Positions 27,979-36,942 of a stretch of 64,000 nt of DNA are shown here, in pieces. Source of the stretch: Chloroflexota bacterium (lineage in GTDB: Bacteria > Chloroflexota > Anaerolineae > Caldilineales > Caldilineaceae). The notes below the pieces were generated by a model that saw only the letters and a list, made by a program, of their open reading frames with translations, was not told the origin of the DNA and ran no database searches. Position 1 is the first letter of the stretch, and each line of letters starts with the position of its first letter. The stretch spans positions 1-64,000 of the forward strand of contig DMDA01000076.1 of NCBI GenBank assembly GCA_003451595.1, written 5' to 3'. The translations under genes were made by a program, and so were the position numbers.

Positions 27979-29094
27979 ATGCAGCGTACACGACTGTTTT
28001 TGATGTCATTGCTTGCCATCATCGCCCTGGTGGTCGTAGCGTGTGCGGCGCCAGCAGCTGCACCCCAGGCGCCAGCAGCGTCGAGTGATGCGGGTGCGGC
28101 GGCCAGCGCTCAGCCGCTGCGCATCCTGCACTTTGTCAACGGCGTGCTTGGCGACAAGTCGTTCTTCGACTCGGCGCAGCGCGGTGTGCAGCGCGCCGCC
28201 GATGAGTTGGGCGCTGAGGTCAAAACGATCGAGGCAGGCGTCGATCCCACCGGCTGGGAAGCCGCGCTGGTTGACGCCGCCGCCAACGAAGAATTCGATA
28301 TTTTGATCGTTGGCACCTTCCAGATGATCGAGTATTTGGAAAAGATTGCGCCGCAGTACCCGGACAAGAAGTTCTTCCTTTATGACGCCCCCGTCAATTA
28401 TGAAGGCGAGGCATGTGCACCCAACAAGTGCGCCAATGTCTACTCCATCCTCTACAAGCAGAATGAAGGCTCGTACCTGGCGGGCGTCTATGCTGCTGCG
28501 ATGACGACGCAGGCAATGGAAGGGATGAATCCAGACCCGATTATCGGTTCGATCGGCGGCCAGGAAATCCCGGTCATTCTCGACTTCATGGTTGGCTACG
28601 AACAGGGCGCCAAAGACACCAATCCCGACATCCAGGTGATCCGCCAGTTTGCCGGTGGTTGGAACGACCCGGCCAAGGGCAAGGAACTGGCGAAGGCGCA
28701 GTACAGTCAGGGCGCCGACATCGTCTTCCAGATTGCGGGCGGCACGGGACAGGGCGTCTTCGAGGCGGCGGCGGAGGATGGCAAATACGCCATCGGCGTT
28801 GACTCTGACCAGGCGCTGATCATTGAGAGCGCCAATCCCGATCAGGCGGCGCGCATTCTGACCTCGATGATGAAGAATGTGGATAATTCGATTTTCCGTG
28901 GCGTGCAGAAGCACCTCGATGGCACATTGCCCTATGGCACGGCCGAGGCGCTGGGCATTGCTGAGGGCGGCGTTGGCCTGGCGCGTAACAAGTTCTACGA
29001 CGCCAGCACGCCCGACGAGGTCAAGGCACTGGTCGACGCCGCCGAGCAGAAGATCATTGCCGGCGAGATCGTGGTCGAAACGGCATTTCAGTAG
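27979..29094 (+). CDS. BMP-family nucleoside-binding lipoprotein
   Basis: A 371-aa exported lipoprotein (signal helix, lipobox with Cys22 in VVACAA, then an Ala/Pro/Ser linker). The body is a BMP/PnrA-type periplasmic-binding fold: VNGVLGDKSFFDSAQRGVQR at the N-lobe, DILIVGTFQM, then SYLAGVYAAAMT, IGSIGGQEIPVILDFMVGYE and ADIVFQIAGGTGQGVFEAA. Members of this family bind purine nucleosides and feed ABC importers. A good ribosome site (GGAGGG) precedes the ATG. It heads an operon with a double ATPase, two permeases, an unknown protein and a PfkB kinase. Nucleoside specificity is inferred from family and context. Confidence 0.9.
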   Translation: MQRTRLFLMSLLAIIALVVVACAAPAAAPQAPAASSDAGAAASAQPLRILHFVNGVLGDKSFFDSAQRGVQRAADELGAEVKTIEAGVDPTGWEAALVDAAANEEFDILIVGTFQMIEYLEKIAPQYPDKKFFLYDAPVNYEGEACAPNKCANVYSILYKQNEGSYLAGVYAAAMTTQAMEGMNPDPIIGSIGGQEIPVILDFMVGYEQGAKDTNPDIQVIRQFAGGWNDPAKGKELAKAQYSQGADIVFQIAGGTGQGVFEAAAEDGKYAIGVDSDQALIIESANPDQAARILTSMMKNVDNSIFRGVQKHLDGTLPYGTAEALGIAEGGVGLARNKFYDASTPDEVKALVDAAEQKIIAGEIVVETAFQ

Positions 29095-29114
29095 AAAAGC
29101 GATTAGGTGATTAA

Positions 29115-29258
29115 GAGATTGGGAGAGTAGAGAGATTGGAGAGTAGAGATTGGAGAGTAGAGATTGGGGATTGGTTGACGCCATCGTCGCCTATCACTAT
29201 CCCAATCTCGCCAATCTCGCATTCTCCCAATCTCCTGCTCTCCAATCTCCAATCTCCA
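29115..29258. repeat. GATTGGAGA-type palindromic repeat in the transport operon
   Basis: Left arm runs of GAGATTGGAGAGTAGAG (29115-29176) face right-arm runs of CCAATCTC and TCTCCAATCTCC (29199-29258), giving a long imperfect hairpin between the lipoprotein and ATPase genes. It shares the GATTGGAGA unit with the element inside uvrA (4251-4372). The hairpin could lower expression of downstream transporter genes relative to the binding protein. Confidence 0.75.
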
Positions 29259-29289
29259 TTTTCCTGCCAGCAAAGGACAACCTGATTTC

Positions 29290-30828
29290 ATGGCCGCGCT
29301 CGTCGAAATGAAGCAGATCAGCAAGGTCTATCCGAACGGCGTCGTTGCCAACCGGAATGTCGATTTTGCGGTTGAAAGGGGCGAAATCCATGCGCTGGTC
29401 GGCGAAAACGGCGCGGGTAAGAGCACGCTAATGAAGGTGCTCTACGGCCTGGAGCAGCCGACGCACGGCGAAATCTGGCTCAAGGGCGCACGCGTCGAGA
29501 TTCCCAACCCACACCGCGCCATCGAACTAGGCATCGGCATGGTGCACCAAAACTTTATGCTGGTGCCATCTTTCACCATTGCCGAAAACATCGTGCTGGG
29601 CAGCGAACCGCGCAAGGGGCGCTTCCTCGACCGGGCGCAGGCGATCGCCGTCACCGAGATGCTGAGCAAGAACTACGGTCTGCAGGTCGATCCGACGGCG
29701 CGCATCGAGGCCACGCCAGTGGGCATGCGTCAGCGCGTCGAAATTCTCAAGACGCTCTATCGCGGCGCCGACCTGCTCATCCTCGACGAACCGACTGCCG
29801 TGCTCACGCCGCAAGAGACCGACGAGCTGTTTGTGGCGGTGCGCAAGCTCGTTGACCAGGGCAAGACCGTCATCTTCATCACGCATAAGCTGGTCGAGGT
29901 CAAAGAGATTTCCGACCGCGTCACCGTGATGCGCCACGGCGAGGTGACCGGGCGCGTCGCCACCGCTGACGTGACCGAAGCCGACATTGCGCGCATGATG
30001 GTGGGGCGCGCAGTCTTTTTGCAGATCGACAAGCCGCCGGTGCAGCGCGGGCGCGTCGTCGCCGAAGTGCGCAATTTGGGCTACGTCGCCGAGACCGGGC
30101 GCCCGATGTTGCGCAACGTCAACTTCGATGTCTACGCGGGCGAGATTCTGGGCGTAGCTGGGGTCGAAGGCAACGGCCAGACCGAGCTGGTGGAAGTGAT
30201 GACCGGACTGCGACCGGCCACGACCGGCGAAATCCGCATCGACGGCACGCCGGTGCAGGGGCAGAGCGCGCGGCGCATCCGCCTGAGCGGCGTCGCCCAC
30301 ATTCCCGAAGATCGGCTGACCAACGGCGTAGCGCTCGACGCTTCCATCGCCGAAAACCTGGTCGTGGATCGCTACAATCGCCCACCCTTCACGCGGCGCG
30401 GTGCACTCTCCCCGCGCGCCATCCAGACGCAGGCAGTGGCGCTAATGCAGCAGTTCGACATCCGCGCCGCCGGCCCTACGGCCCTGATGCGTTCGCTCTC
30501 CGGCGGCAATATGCAGAAGGTGATCGTGGCGCGTGAGTTCTCCGCTGAACCAGCCTTGCTCATCGCGGCGCAACCGACGCGGGGGGTGGACATCGGCGCC
30601 ACTGAGTTTGTGCACACCCAACTGGTGGCGAAACGTAACGAGGGCAAGGCCGTGCTGCTCGTCTCTGCCGACCTGGCGGAGGTGATGAGCCTCTCCGACC
30701 GCATCGCCGTGATGTACAAAGGGGAGATCGTCGGCATCCTGGAGAACGGGCCACATCTGACTGAGGAAGAGATCGGCTTGTACATGCTTGGCCTCAAGCG
30801 CGATGAAGGGGCGAGGGGCGAGTTGTGA
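29290..30828 (+). CDS. Nucleoside-type ABC transporter ATPase (two NBDs)
   Basis: A 512-aa ATPase with two nucleotide-binding domains. The first has Walker A GENGAGKSTLMK (about 38-49) and Walker B LLILDEPTAVL. The second keeps VEGNGQTELVEVM, LSGGNMQKVIVAREF and LIAAQPTRGVDIGA. As in other sugar/nucleoside (CUT2-type) ATPases, the first NBD has a divergent signature (PVGMRQRVEI) and the second a degenerate Walker A lacking Lys. It powers the importer formed with the two following permeases. The start ATG 29290 begins MAALVEMKQISKVYPNG, with AAAGGA upstream at a rather long distance. Confidence 0.93.
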   Translation: MAALVEMKQISKVYPNGVVANRNVDFAVERGEIHALVGENGAGKSTLMKVLYGLEQPTHGEIWLKGARVEIPNPHRAIELGIGMVHQNFMLVPSFTIAENIVLGSEPRKGRFLDRAQAIAVTEMLSKNYGLQVDPTARIEATPVGMRQRVEILKTLYRGADLLILDEPTAVLTPQETDELFVAVRKLVDQGKTVIFITHKLVEVKEISDRVTVMRHGEVTGRVATADVTEADIARMMVGRAVFLQIDKPPVQRGRVVAEVRNLGYVAETGRPMLRNVNFDVYAGEILGVAGVEGNGQTELVEVMTGLRPATTGEIRIDGTPVQGQSARRIRLSGVAHIPEDRLTNGVALDASIAENLVVDRYNRPPFTRRGALSPRAIQTQAVALMQQFDIRAAGPTALMRSLSGGNMQKVIVAREFSAEPALLIAAQPTRGVDIGATEFVHTQLVAKRNEGKAVLLVSADLAEVMSLSDRIAVMYKGEIVGILENGPHLTEEEIGLYMLGLKRDEGARGEL

Positions 30829-30850
30829 AGGGCGTAAAGCGTTGTCTCGA

Positions 30851-30880
30851 CCTTCTGAGAAGCTCCATGCTTCCCGGAAG
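30851..30880. repeat. Degenerate CTTCCCGGAAGC-family hairpin
   Basis: An imperfect stem (CCTTCTGAGAAGC against GCTTCCCGGAAG) sits in the gap between the ATPase and first permease. It looks like a diverged copy of the hairpins at 6661, 20219 and 51073, but here it is inside an operon, so it is probably not a strong terminator. Confidence 0.5.
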
Positions 30881-30906
30881 ATAATGCATAGAAGGTCGCG
30901 TAACCG

Positions 30907-32004
30907 ATGACCAAGAACAAGGCAGTGATAGAGGCGATCCGCATTGTGGCGGTGGTGGTGATTGCGCTGATGATCGGTTTTGTGATCACAGCGATGGTCA
31001 GCAAGGAGCCGGTGCAGGCATACACGGCGTTGCTCACAGGGCCGCTGCCGAATCTCTCCTTTGAGAACGGTTTTGCCATCAAGAACATCAATCGTTTTGG
31101 CAACTGGATGGAGGAGAGCACGACGCTGATCTTGCTTGGTCTCGCCGTGGCGATTGTCTTCAAGGCGCGGCAGTTTAGCCTGGGCGCTGAGGGGCAGATG
31201 CTGCTCGGCGCGCTGGCGACGGCGGTGATCGCGTTGAAGCTGTCGATCCCCTTTCCCTGGCACATGCTCCTGGCGCTGGCGGCGGCGATGACGATCGGCT
31301 TTTTGTGGGGTCTGCTCCCCGGCCTGCTGAAGGCGTATCTGGCCGTCGATGAGATCGTGAGCACGTTGATGTTCAACGTGATTGCGCTCCAGGTGTTCGA
31401 CTTGCTCCTCTTCAACTGGCTACGCGACCCGACCGCTGGTTTTGTCGGCACCGTGCCTTTTCCCGACTCGGCGGTGCTGCCGTTGGCAATCTCCGGCACG
31501 CGCGTCTCGTGGATGATCTTCATCATGCTGGCGGCGGTTGTCATTGTGTGGTTTTTGATGGAGCGCACGCCCTTTGGCTTCGAGTTGAAGATGCTCGGCG
31601 CCAATCGCAAATTTGCCGAGTATGGCGGCATCAACACAAAGCGCGTGATCGCCTTGAGCATGGCGGTCAGCGGCATCCTGGCCGGGTTAGCCGGCGCGCA
31701 CCTGAGCATGGGGCTGCTCAAACGGCTGACGATCAACTTGTCGCCAGGGCTGGGCTTCGAGGGGATCGTTGTGGCGTTGCTGGCGCGCAACGACCCACGT
31801 TGGGTGCTGATCGCAGGCTTGTTCTACGGCTACCTGCGCACTGGTGCGCAGATCATGGAGCGCTCTTCGGACGTGACGCGCGAGGTAGTGTTGATTATCC
31901 AGGCGATTATTATCCTGCTCATCACCGCCGAACAGCTTTTCCCGCGCTTCCAGGAATGGTGGCGCGCACGGCGCAACAATGAAGTCGCAATAGAACGCGG
32001 ATGA
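30907..32004 (+). CDS. Nucleoside-type ABC transporter permease 1
   Basis: A 365-aa integral membrane protein of the BPD_transp_2 (branched-chain/nucleoside) permease type. About eight to ten helices are seen, including VVVIALMIGFVITAMV and the sequence GLAVAIVFKARQFSLGAEGQ, which is the family's cytosolic-loop hallmark. LGANRKFAEYGGI corresponds to the coupling helix region contacting the ATPase. It pairs with the second permease at 32235-33242 to form the channel. The gap to the next gene holds short repeats. Confidence 0.9.
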   Translation: MTKNKAVIEAIRIVAVVVIALMIGFVITAMVSKEPVQAYTALLTGPLPNLSFENGFAIKNINRFGNWMEESTTLILLGLAVAIVFKARQFSLGAEGQMLLGALATAVIALKLSIPFPWHMLLALAAAMTIGFLWGLLPGLLKAYLAVDEIVSTLMFNVIALQVFDLLLFNWLRDPTAGFVGTVPFPDSAVLPLAISGTRVSWMIFIMLAAVVIVWFLMERTPFGFELKMLGANRKFAEYGGINTKRVIALSMAVSGILAGLAGAHLSMGLLKRLTINLSPGLGFEGIVVALLARNDPRWVLIAGLFYGYLRTGAQIMERSSDVTREVVLIIQAIIILLITAEQLFPRFQEWWRARRNNEVAIERG

Positions 32005-32031
32005 CGCAGATCGAGCGGAGCAGCGCAGAGT

Positions 32032-32150
32032 GAGTTGATCCGCAGATTGCGCAGAGAAAATGCTGATTGAGTCGATGCGAGCGAGTTGATCCGCAGATTG
32101 CGCAGAAACTTGTGACCAAAATTTCTGCGTAATCTGTGCAATCTGCGGAT
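32032..32150. repeat. Direct and inverted copies of a CCGCAGATTGCGCAGA-type word
   Basis: GAGTTGATCCGCAGATTGCG occurs at 32032 and again at 32083, and a complementary copy (TTTCTGCG...ATCTGCGGAT) lies at about 32122-32150. The array lies between the two permease genes. It is similar in character to short rDNA-unrelated intergenic repeats that recur in many large bacterial genomes. No gene is encoded in 32005-32234. Confidence 0.6.
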
Positions 32151-32234
32151 AAGAAATTCAAACAGAGAATCAGCAAAATCCATCCAATCTACGCCATCCA
32201 CGTTCTATTTTTTTGAGGAAATCAAGGAACTCCA

Positions 32235-33242
32235 ATGTCCTTTGAAGTCGTCCTGCAATCTATCTTTTCAGCGGCGTTTATTGCTACGGTAATCCGCGTC
32301 TCGACGCCATTGATCCTCCCGGCGATGGGGGGATTGATTTCGGAGTTGAGCGGCGCCATCAACATTGCGCTGGAAGGCGTCATGCTGGCGGCGGCTTTCA
32401 CTGGCGTGGTCGTCAGCGGCTTTGCGCCGCAGTGGTTTCCTGGCGCGCCAGAATGGGTTTATGCCCTGGCTGGTGGTGTGGTGGGCGTGCTCGTCGGCAT
32501 GGCGATGGGCTGGATGATTGCCTTTTTTCACCTGGAACTGAAGACCGACATTATCCTCACCGGGCTGGCAATGAACATCCTGGCGGCAGGTGGCACCGTT
32601 TTCCTGATGTTCTCACTAACGGGCGACAAGGGCAGCACCTCGACGCTGGACAGCGCACAATTACCGGCAGTGCAGATTCCGCTGGTTAACAACATCCCAA
32701 TTCTAGGCACGCTCCTAAACGGGGAAAATGGCGCCGGCTACAATATCATGAGCTACATTGCCTTTGTGCTCGTCGCTGTGATCTGGGTCTTCCTCTACCG
32801 CATGTCATCCGGCGTCCACCTGCGGGCAACTGGCGAGATGCCAGACGCTGCGCAGTCGGTTGGCATCAACATTCGCCGCACACGCTACTGGGCGCTGGTC
32901 GCCAGTGGCGCGTGTGCTGCATTGGGCGGCCTTTACCTGAGCATGGGCTATCTCAGTATCTTTCAGGCGAACATGACTGCCGGTCGCGGCTTCATTGCAT
33001 TGGCCGTTGTCTATCTGGGCAACCGCAACCCGATTGGGACGCTGATCGCTGCACTGATCTTCGGCACGGCGTCGGCGCTGGGCACGCGCCTGGGCACCAT
33101 GGCCATCCCACCGCAGCTTGTGGAGATGATCCCACCAGTCGTAACCATTGCCGCATTGGTGCTCTACAATATCCGCCGTCGCGCCCGCCTCAATGCAGCG
33201 GCACGGCGTTTTCAGGAGCAGACGGAGGCCGCACACGCATGA
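32235..33242 (+). CDS. Nucleoside-type ABC transporter permease 2
   Basis: A 335-aa permease of the same family as the preceding one. SAAFIATVIRVSTPLILPAM and GGLISELSGAINIALEGVML are typical for the second subunit (YufQ-like), followed by about eight helices. The motif GEMPDAAQSVGINIRRTRYW is the coupling-loop block. Its stop overlaps the start of the next gene (ATGA at 33239-33242), so the unknown protein is made together with the transporter. Confidence 0.9.
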   Translation: MSFEVVLQSIFSAAFIATVIRVSTPLILPAMGGLISELSGAINIALEGVMLAAAFTGVVVSGFAPQWFPGAPEWVYALAGGVVGVLVGMAMGWMIAFFHLELKTDIILTGLAMNILAAGGTVFLMFSLTGDKGSTSTLDSAQLPAVQIPLVNNIPILGTLLNGENGAGYNIMSYIAFVLVAVIWVFLYRMSSGVHLRATGEMPDAAQSVGINIRRTRYWALVASGACAALGGLYLSMGYLSIFQANMTAGRGFIALAVVYLGNRNPIGTLIAALIFGTASALGTRLGTMAIPPQLVEMIPPVVTIAALVLYNIRRRARLNAAARRFQEQTEAAHA

Positions 33243-34009
33243 GCATGGACTACACCAACTGGTGGAAAGCGCTCGAACCGGCGGCGCGTGCGTCCCTGGT
33301 CGGCATTCTCATACCCATTGGGCTGCCTGGCTTCGCTGGCGCCCAAAAGCGCGCGTGGCAGGCGCAACTCGACGCCCTCTATGGCGAAGATGGCTGGCGC
33401 ATCGATCACTACATACGCGGCAAGCTCGCGCCCTTCCACGAAGCGATCAGCGAATACGAGCAATGCTATCGCGTCCACCTGCATAACAACCCCGAACTGG
33501 TGGAATGGCTGACGACCTGGTGCGGCAATGTCTACGATGACGATCGCGCCAACGTCTATGACGATACATATTTTCAGCCGCACACGCGCCAGAATCATTA
33601 TCAGGATATTGCTGTGCGCCGCGTTATCGCCGAACTGGTGGATGACCCTGACTGGCCGCGCGTGATCGAGACGCCGGATGAACTGTGCGACCTGATCGAC
33701 CTTAATGATGGCAGCGTGCATCGAATGCCGCGCGCACGGGGGATGCGCGGCCGCTATCTCTTGCAGATTCGTACACCGGAATCGCCCGGCTTTTTCCTCA
33801 GCCCGGCTGTCGTACCGGTACACGACCCAACGTTGATCACCTCACATCCCCAGATGCGCGGCTGGTGGTTGAGCGAAGGCTGTCAACATCTCTCCGTCGA
33901 GTCGTTCTGGCAGATGAGCAAGGTCATCATTGTGCGTTATGATCGCTTTCTGGCGCTGGGCGAAGGTCGCAACCACCCATTGACCGGACTGGAACGTAAC
34001 GCAGCGTGA
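33239..34009 (+). CDS. Unknown 256-aa protein coupled to nucleoside transporter
   Basis: A soluble protein with no signal peptide or membrane helix. It begins MSMDYTNWWKALEPAARASL and is rich in Trp, Tyr, His and Asp; examples are HYIRGKLAPFHEAISEYEQC and TYFQPHTRQNHYQDIAVRR. I do not recognise the family. It overlaps the permease stop by ATGA and its own stop overlaps the GTG of the PfkB kinase (GTGA). This tight order argues for a direct step between uptake and phosphorylation, such as nucleoside cleavage or modification. That role is inference; no catalytic motif is clear to me. Confidence 0.72.
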   Translation: MSMDYTNWWKALEPAARASLVGILIPIGLPGFAGAQKRAWQAQLDALYGEDGWRIDHYIRGKLAPFHEAISEYEQCYRVHLHNNPELVEWLTTWCGNVYDDDRANVYDDTYFQPHTRQNHYQDIAVRRVIAELVDDPDWPRVIETPDELCDLIDLNDGSVHRMPRARGMRGRYLLQIRTPESPGFFLSPAVVPVHDPTLITSHPQMRGWWLSEGCQHLSVESFWQMSKVIIVRYDRFLALGEGRNHPLTGLERNAA

Positions 34010-34866
34010 GTAACGTGTTGTGGGGCGTCGCCTGCCTCGATTACTACACGAAAGCCGACTACTTGCTGCCTGGCTGCGGCATTCTTCACAACGCTTATCA
34101 CCTGCAACAATTGGGCGCCGCACCGCTGCTCCTCACCCGCCTGGGTCGCGACGACGGCGCCGTGATCGAACATTTCCTGACCCGCCATCACATCGCCGTG
34201 CACGCCGACTGCCTGTGGGCGCCGGGCGCGTGTGCGCGCATCGAGGTGACAGTCGATGCTGATGGCGCCGCGCACGTGCACGACTTCACGCCCGGCGTCT
34301 GGTCAGACTATCGGCTGTCGGCGCACGAAACACAGACTCTGGCGGCGGCGCGCCATCTCCACATAGTGCTCACAGCGCCGGTGCTCGGCGAGTTCCGGCG
34401 GCTGTGCGCGCAGGACGCGCTGAAACAGCCGCTTGTTTCTGCAGATTTTTTGGCGTTGTATGATTTCGATGCAGCAAGCTTTGCGGAAGCCGTGCTCTGC
34501 ATCGATATTGCCTTTGTCGGCTGGCAGGGCGCGCTGGACGATCCGCTGCTGCACACGTTGATGCGCGCCACCCAGACAGCCGGCGCGCTGGGCATCTTCA
34601 CCCTGGGTGAACGCGGCGTTTTGGTTTGTGAACCGGCGGGAGAACCGCGCCTCGAACGCGTCGAGCCTGTGCCTGTCGTTGGCAGCACCAACGGCTGCGG
34701 CGATGCCTTCATTAGCTACTTTCTCGCCGAGTACTGGCGCAGCCGTAACCTGACGCGCGCCCTGGCGCAAGGCAAACGTGGCGGGGCGCTGGCGACGCGC
34801 TGGCGTCACGCCCTGCCGGATAGGGCGTATGGGCGCAGCGCTGGCGCGGCAGCGTACTTACCTTGA
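34006..34866 (+). CDS. PfkB-family carbohydrate/nucleoside kinase
   Basis: A 286-aa ribokinase-fold kinase. It has the N-terminal substrate region (GVACLDYYTKADYLLPG, then HNAYHLQQLGAAPLLLTRLG with an Asp after it) and the C-terminal catalytic loop VVGSTNGCGDAFISYFL. The loop corresponds to the family's DTxGxGD anion hole with Asp as catalytic base, although the usual first DT is here ST. The GTG at 34006 overlaps the preceding stop. Such kinases phosphorylate ribose, adenosine, fructosamines and similar sugars. With the nucleoside importer in front, a nucleoside or its sugar is the best guess. Confidence 0.83.
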   Translation: MSNVLWGVACLDYYTKADYLLPGCGILHNAYHLQQLGAAPLLLTRLGRDDGAVIEHFLTRHHIAVHADCLWAPGACARIEVTVDADGAAHVHDFTPGVWSDYRLSAHETQTLAAARHLHIVLTAPVLGEFRRLCAQDALKQPLVSADFLALYDFDAASFAEAVLCIDIAFVGWQGALDDPLLHTLMRATQTAGALGIFTLGERGVLVCEPAGEPRLERVEPVPVVGSTNGCGDAFISYFLAEYWRSRNLTRALAQGKRGGALATRWRHALPDRAYGRSAGAAAYLP

Positions 34867-34911
34867 GTGTATCCCACACAAATAGGGCTACCATTTATCT
34901 TGTTGCACCTT

Positions 34912-34940
34912 TTGACAAATTGTTAAAACTTCGATAATCT
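34912..34940 (+). promoter_or_regulatory. Near-consensus promoter of the sugar ABC operon
   Basis: TTGACA (34912-34917), a 17-bp spacer and TAATCT (34935-34940) make a strong sigma-70-type promoter. AAATTGTTAAA overlaps the -35 region and TTTAACACAATTG lies at 34954-34966. These are imperfect inverted copies that could be an operator for a sugar-responsive repressor. Confidence 0.6.
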
Positions 34941-35009
34941 GTGACGCACTCGATTTAACACAATTGATATTTGCTTGCCGTGATGATCACAGCAAAGGAA
35001 GTGCGTTTC

Positions 35010-35921
35010 ATGAGCACAGGTGCGCTGCAGTCAAAACGGGTTTCCCCGGCGGAGCGTCGGGAATGGTGGCTTTTCCTGCTGTTGGTTGGCCCTAACATCC
35101 TGCTCTTCGCCATCTTCACCTATTGGCCACTGCTCTACAACGGCTATCTTAGCTTTGTGCGCTGGGACATGTTGGCGCCGGTGAAGATGTGGGTCGGCCT
35201 CGACAACTATCGTTTCTTGTTCAGCCAGCCTGAATTTCAGCTGATCCTGTTCAATACCTTCTACTTCACGATTGCCAGCGTCTTGCTCACCATTGTGCTG
35301 GGGCTGCTGATGGCGCTCTTGCTCAATCAGAGCTTGCGCGGGCGCAACGCTGTGCGCAGTATCGTGTTTAGCCCGGTGATGTTGAGTGGCGCCGCCATCG
35401 GCATTGTGTGGATTTATATCTTCGATCCACGCTACGGGCTGATCGATGCGCTGTTGGGTTTCATTGGTCTCAACTCACCCAACTGGTTGCTCGATGGCGC
35501 CTGGGCGATGCCGGCCGTGATCATCGTTCATGTGTGGAAGACAATCGGCTATGCAGTCGTGATCTATCTGGCCGGGCTACAGGCGATCCCGCGTGAACTG
35601 TATGAAGCAGTGGTCGTGGATGGCGGGGGCGCCTGGTCGCGCTTTCGCGCCGTCACGTTGCCAGGGCTGTCGCCAGTTGTTTTCTTTCTGGTTCTGACCA
35701 CCGTGTTGACCAGCTTCCAATCGTTCGACATCATCAAAGTCATGACGAACGGCGGCCCGGTCAATGCCACGACCACCCTCGTTTTCTATCTGTACGAAGA
35801 GGGTTTTGTCGCCTTCAACGCCGGGCGCGCCGGCGTCGCCAGCGTCCTGCTATTTGGCTTGATGTTTGCCTTCACGCTGGTGCAGATGCGCTATGAAGAT
35901 CGCAGCGTCCACTACGCCTGA
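35010..35921 (+). CDS. Carbohydrate ABC transporter permease (UgpA/MalF type)
   Basis: A 303-aa permease with six membrane helices (first at FLLLVGPNILLFAIFTYWPL). The EAA loop reads ELYEAVVVDGGGAWSRFRAV followed by TLPGLSP, the contact site for the ATPase. I prefer the ATG at 35010, with AAAGGA upstream, to ATGs at 34971 or 34983. It forms a heterodimer with the next gene product. No ATPase is encoded in this operon, so a shared MsmK/UgpC-type ATPase elsewhere is likely. Confidence 0.9.
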   Translation: MSTGALQSKRVSPAERREWWLFLLLVGPNILLFAIFTYWPLLYNGYLSFVRWDMLAPVKMWVGLDNYRFLFSQPEFQLILFNTFYFTIASVLLTIVLGLLMALLLNQSLRGRNAVRSIVFSPVMLSGAAIGIVWIYIFDPRYGLIDALLGFIGLNSPNWLLDGAWAMPAVIIVHVWKTIGYAVVIYLAGLQAIPRELYEAVVVDGGGAWSRFRAVTLPGLSPVVFFLVLTTVLTSFQSFDIIKVMTNGGPVNATTTLVFYLYEEGFVAFNAGRAGVASVLLFGLMFAFTLVQMRYEDRSVHYA

Positions 35922-35968
35922 CCCACACGCGGCGCAACGCCGTCACCAGAAAAACGGTAAGCCACTGT

Positions 35969-36880
35969 ATGACAAGCGCAACGCATCTAGTCCAAGAGTC
36001 GAAGCAGACATCGACTAAAGTCAGCAAATCAGCCACTACACACTGGGTCGGCCATCAGCAGAGCCTGGTTGGGCGCACGGCGGCCTATCTTGGGCTGACG
36101 CTGTGCGTGCTGCTCATCGGGTTGCCGGTTTACTGGATGATCAGCGGTGCATTCAAGACGCCACAGGAAATCTACTCAGTGCCGCCAACCTGGATTCCTT
36201 CCCAACCGACACTGGCGAGTTTTCCCAAAGCCTGGAACTCGGCGCCTTTTGGCCGCTACTACATCAACTCGTTTATCGTGACGCTCTTTGGCAGTGGCTT
36301 CGAGGTCTTCTTCGCCGTGACATCCGCCTACGCCTTTGCTTTTCTGCGCTTTCCTGGCAAACGTTACGTCTTTCTACTGCTGCTGGCGGCGCTGATGGTG
36401 CCCGTACAAGTGACCATTCTGCCCAATTATCTGACGGTGGCGCGTTTCGGTTGGATCAACACCTATCAGGGCATCATCATTCCTGGCGCATCGGTGGCGT
36501 ATGGCACCTTTTTGCTGCGCCAATACTATCGCACCTTGCCCACCGAGATCATGGATGCCGCGCGTGTCGACGGCGCCGGGCACGTGCGCACCCTGGTGAG
36601 TGTGGTGACGCCACTGGCCAAACCGGCGATTGTCTCGTTTGCGTTGCTGAGCATCGTCGCCAAGTGGAACGAATTCTTGTGGCCGCTGATCGTCACCAAC
36701 ACCAAAGAGATGCGTGTGTTGCCCATCGGCATCTATTGGCTGATGGTGGAAGAAGGCACGATTGACTGGGGCGTCGTGATGGCCGGCACGATCTTTGTCG
36801 TGCTGCCCGTGTTGATTGTGTTCCTATATGCACAACGCTATATCGTCGATGGCATTGCGGCCGGCGCTGTGAAGGGCTAA
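35969..36880 (+). CDS. Carbohydrate ABC transporter permease (UgpE/MalG type)
   Basis: A 303-aa permease. A 40-residue polar N-terminus precedes six helices (first GLTLCVLLIGLPVYWMISGA). The EAA loop is IMDAARVDGAGHVRTLVSV followed by VTPLAKPA. TYQGIIIPGASVAYGTFLLR and FLWPLIVT are typical of the MalG group. The gap to the previous gene is 47 bp. It partners the 35010-35921 permease. Confidence 0.9.
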   Translation: MTSATHLVQESKQTSTKVSKSATTHWVGHQQSLVGRTAAYLGLTLCVLLIGLPVYWMISGAFKTPQEIYSVPPTWIPSQPTLASFPKAWNSAPFGRYYINSFIVTLFGSGFEVFFAVTSAYAFAFLRFPGKRYVFLLLLAALMVPVQVTILPNYLTVARFGWINTYQGIIIPGASVAYGTFLLRQYYRTLPTEIMDAARVDGAGHVRTLVSVVTPLAKPAIVSFALLSIVAKWNEFLWPLIVTNTKEMRVLPIGIYWLMVEEGTIDWGVVMAGTIFVVLPVLIVFLYAQRYIVDGIAAGAVKG

Positions 36881-36942
36881 ACCGCAGTATGCCCTGCCTA
36901 CTATTCAACGTTTCGTTCGAACCCTAACCTGGAGGAAACATC

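Noticed and set aside
30372..31790. 472-codon minus-strand frame opposite the ATPase and permease
   Set aside because: It spans two real plus-strand genes and has shadow composition without a start signal.
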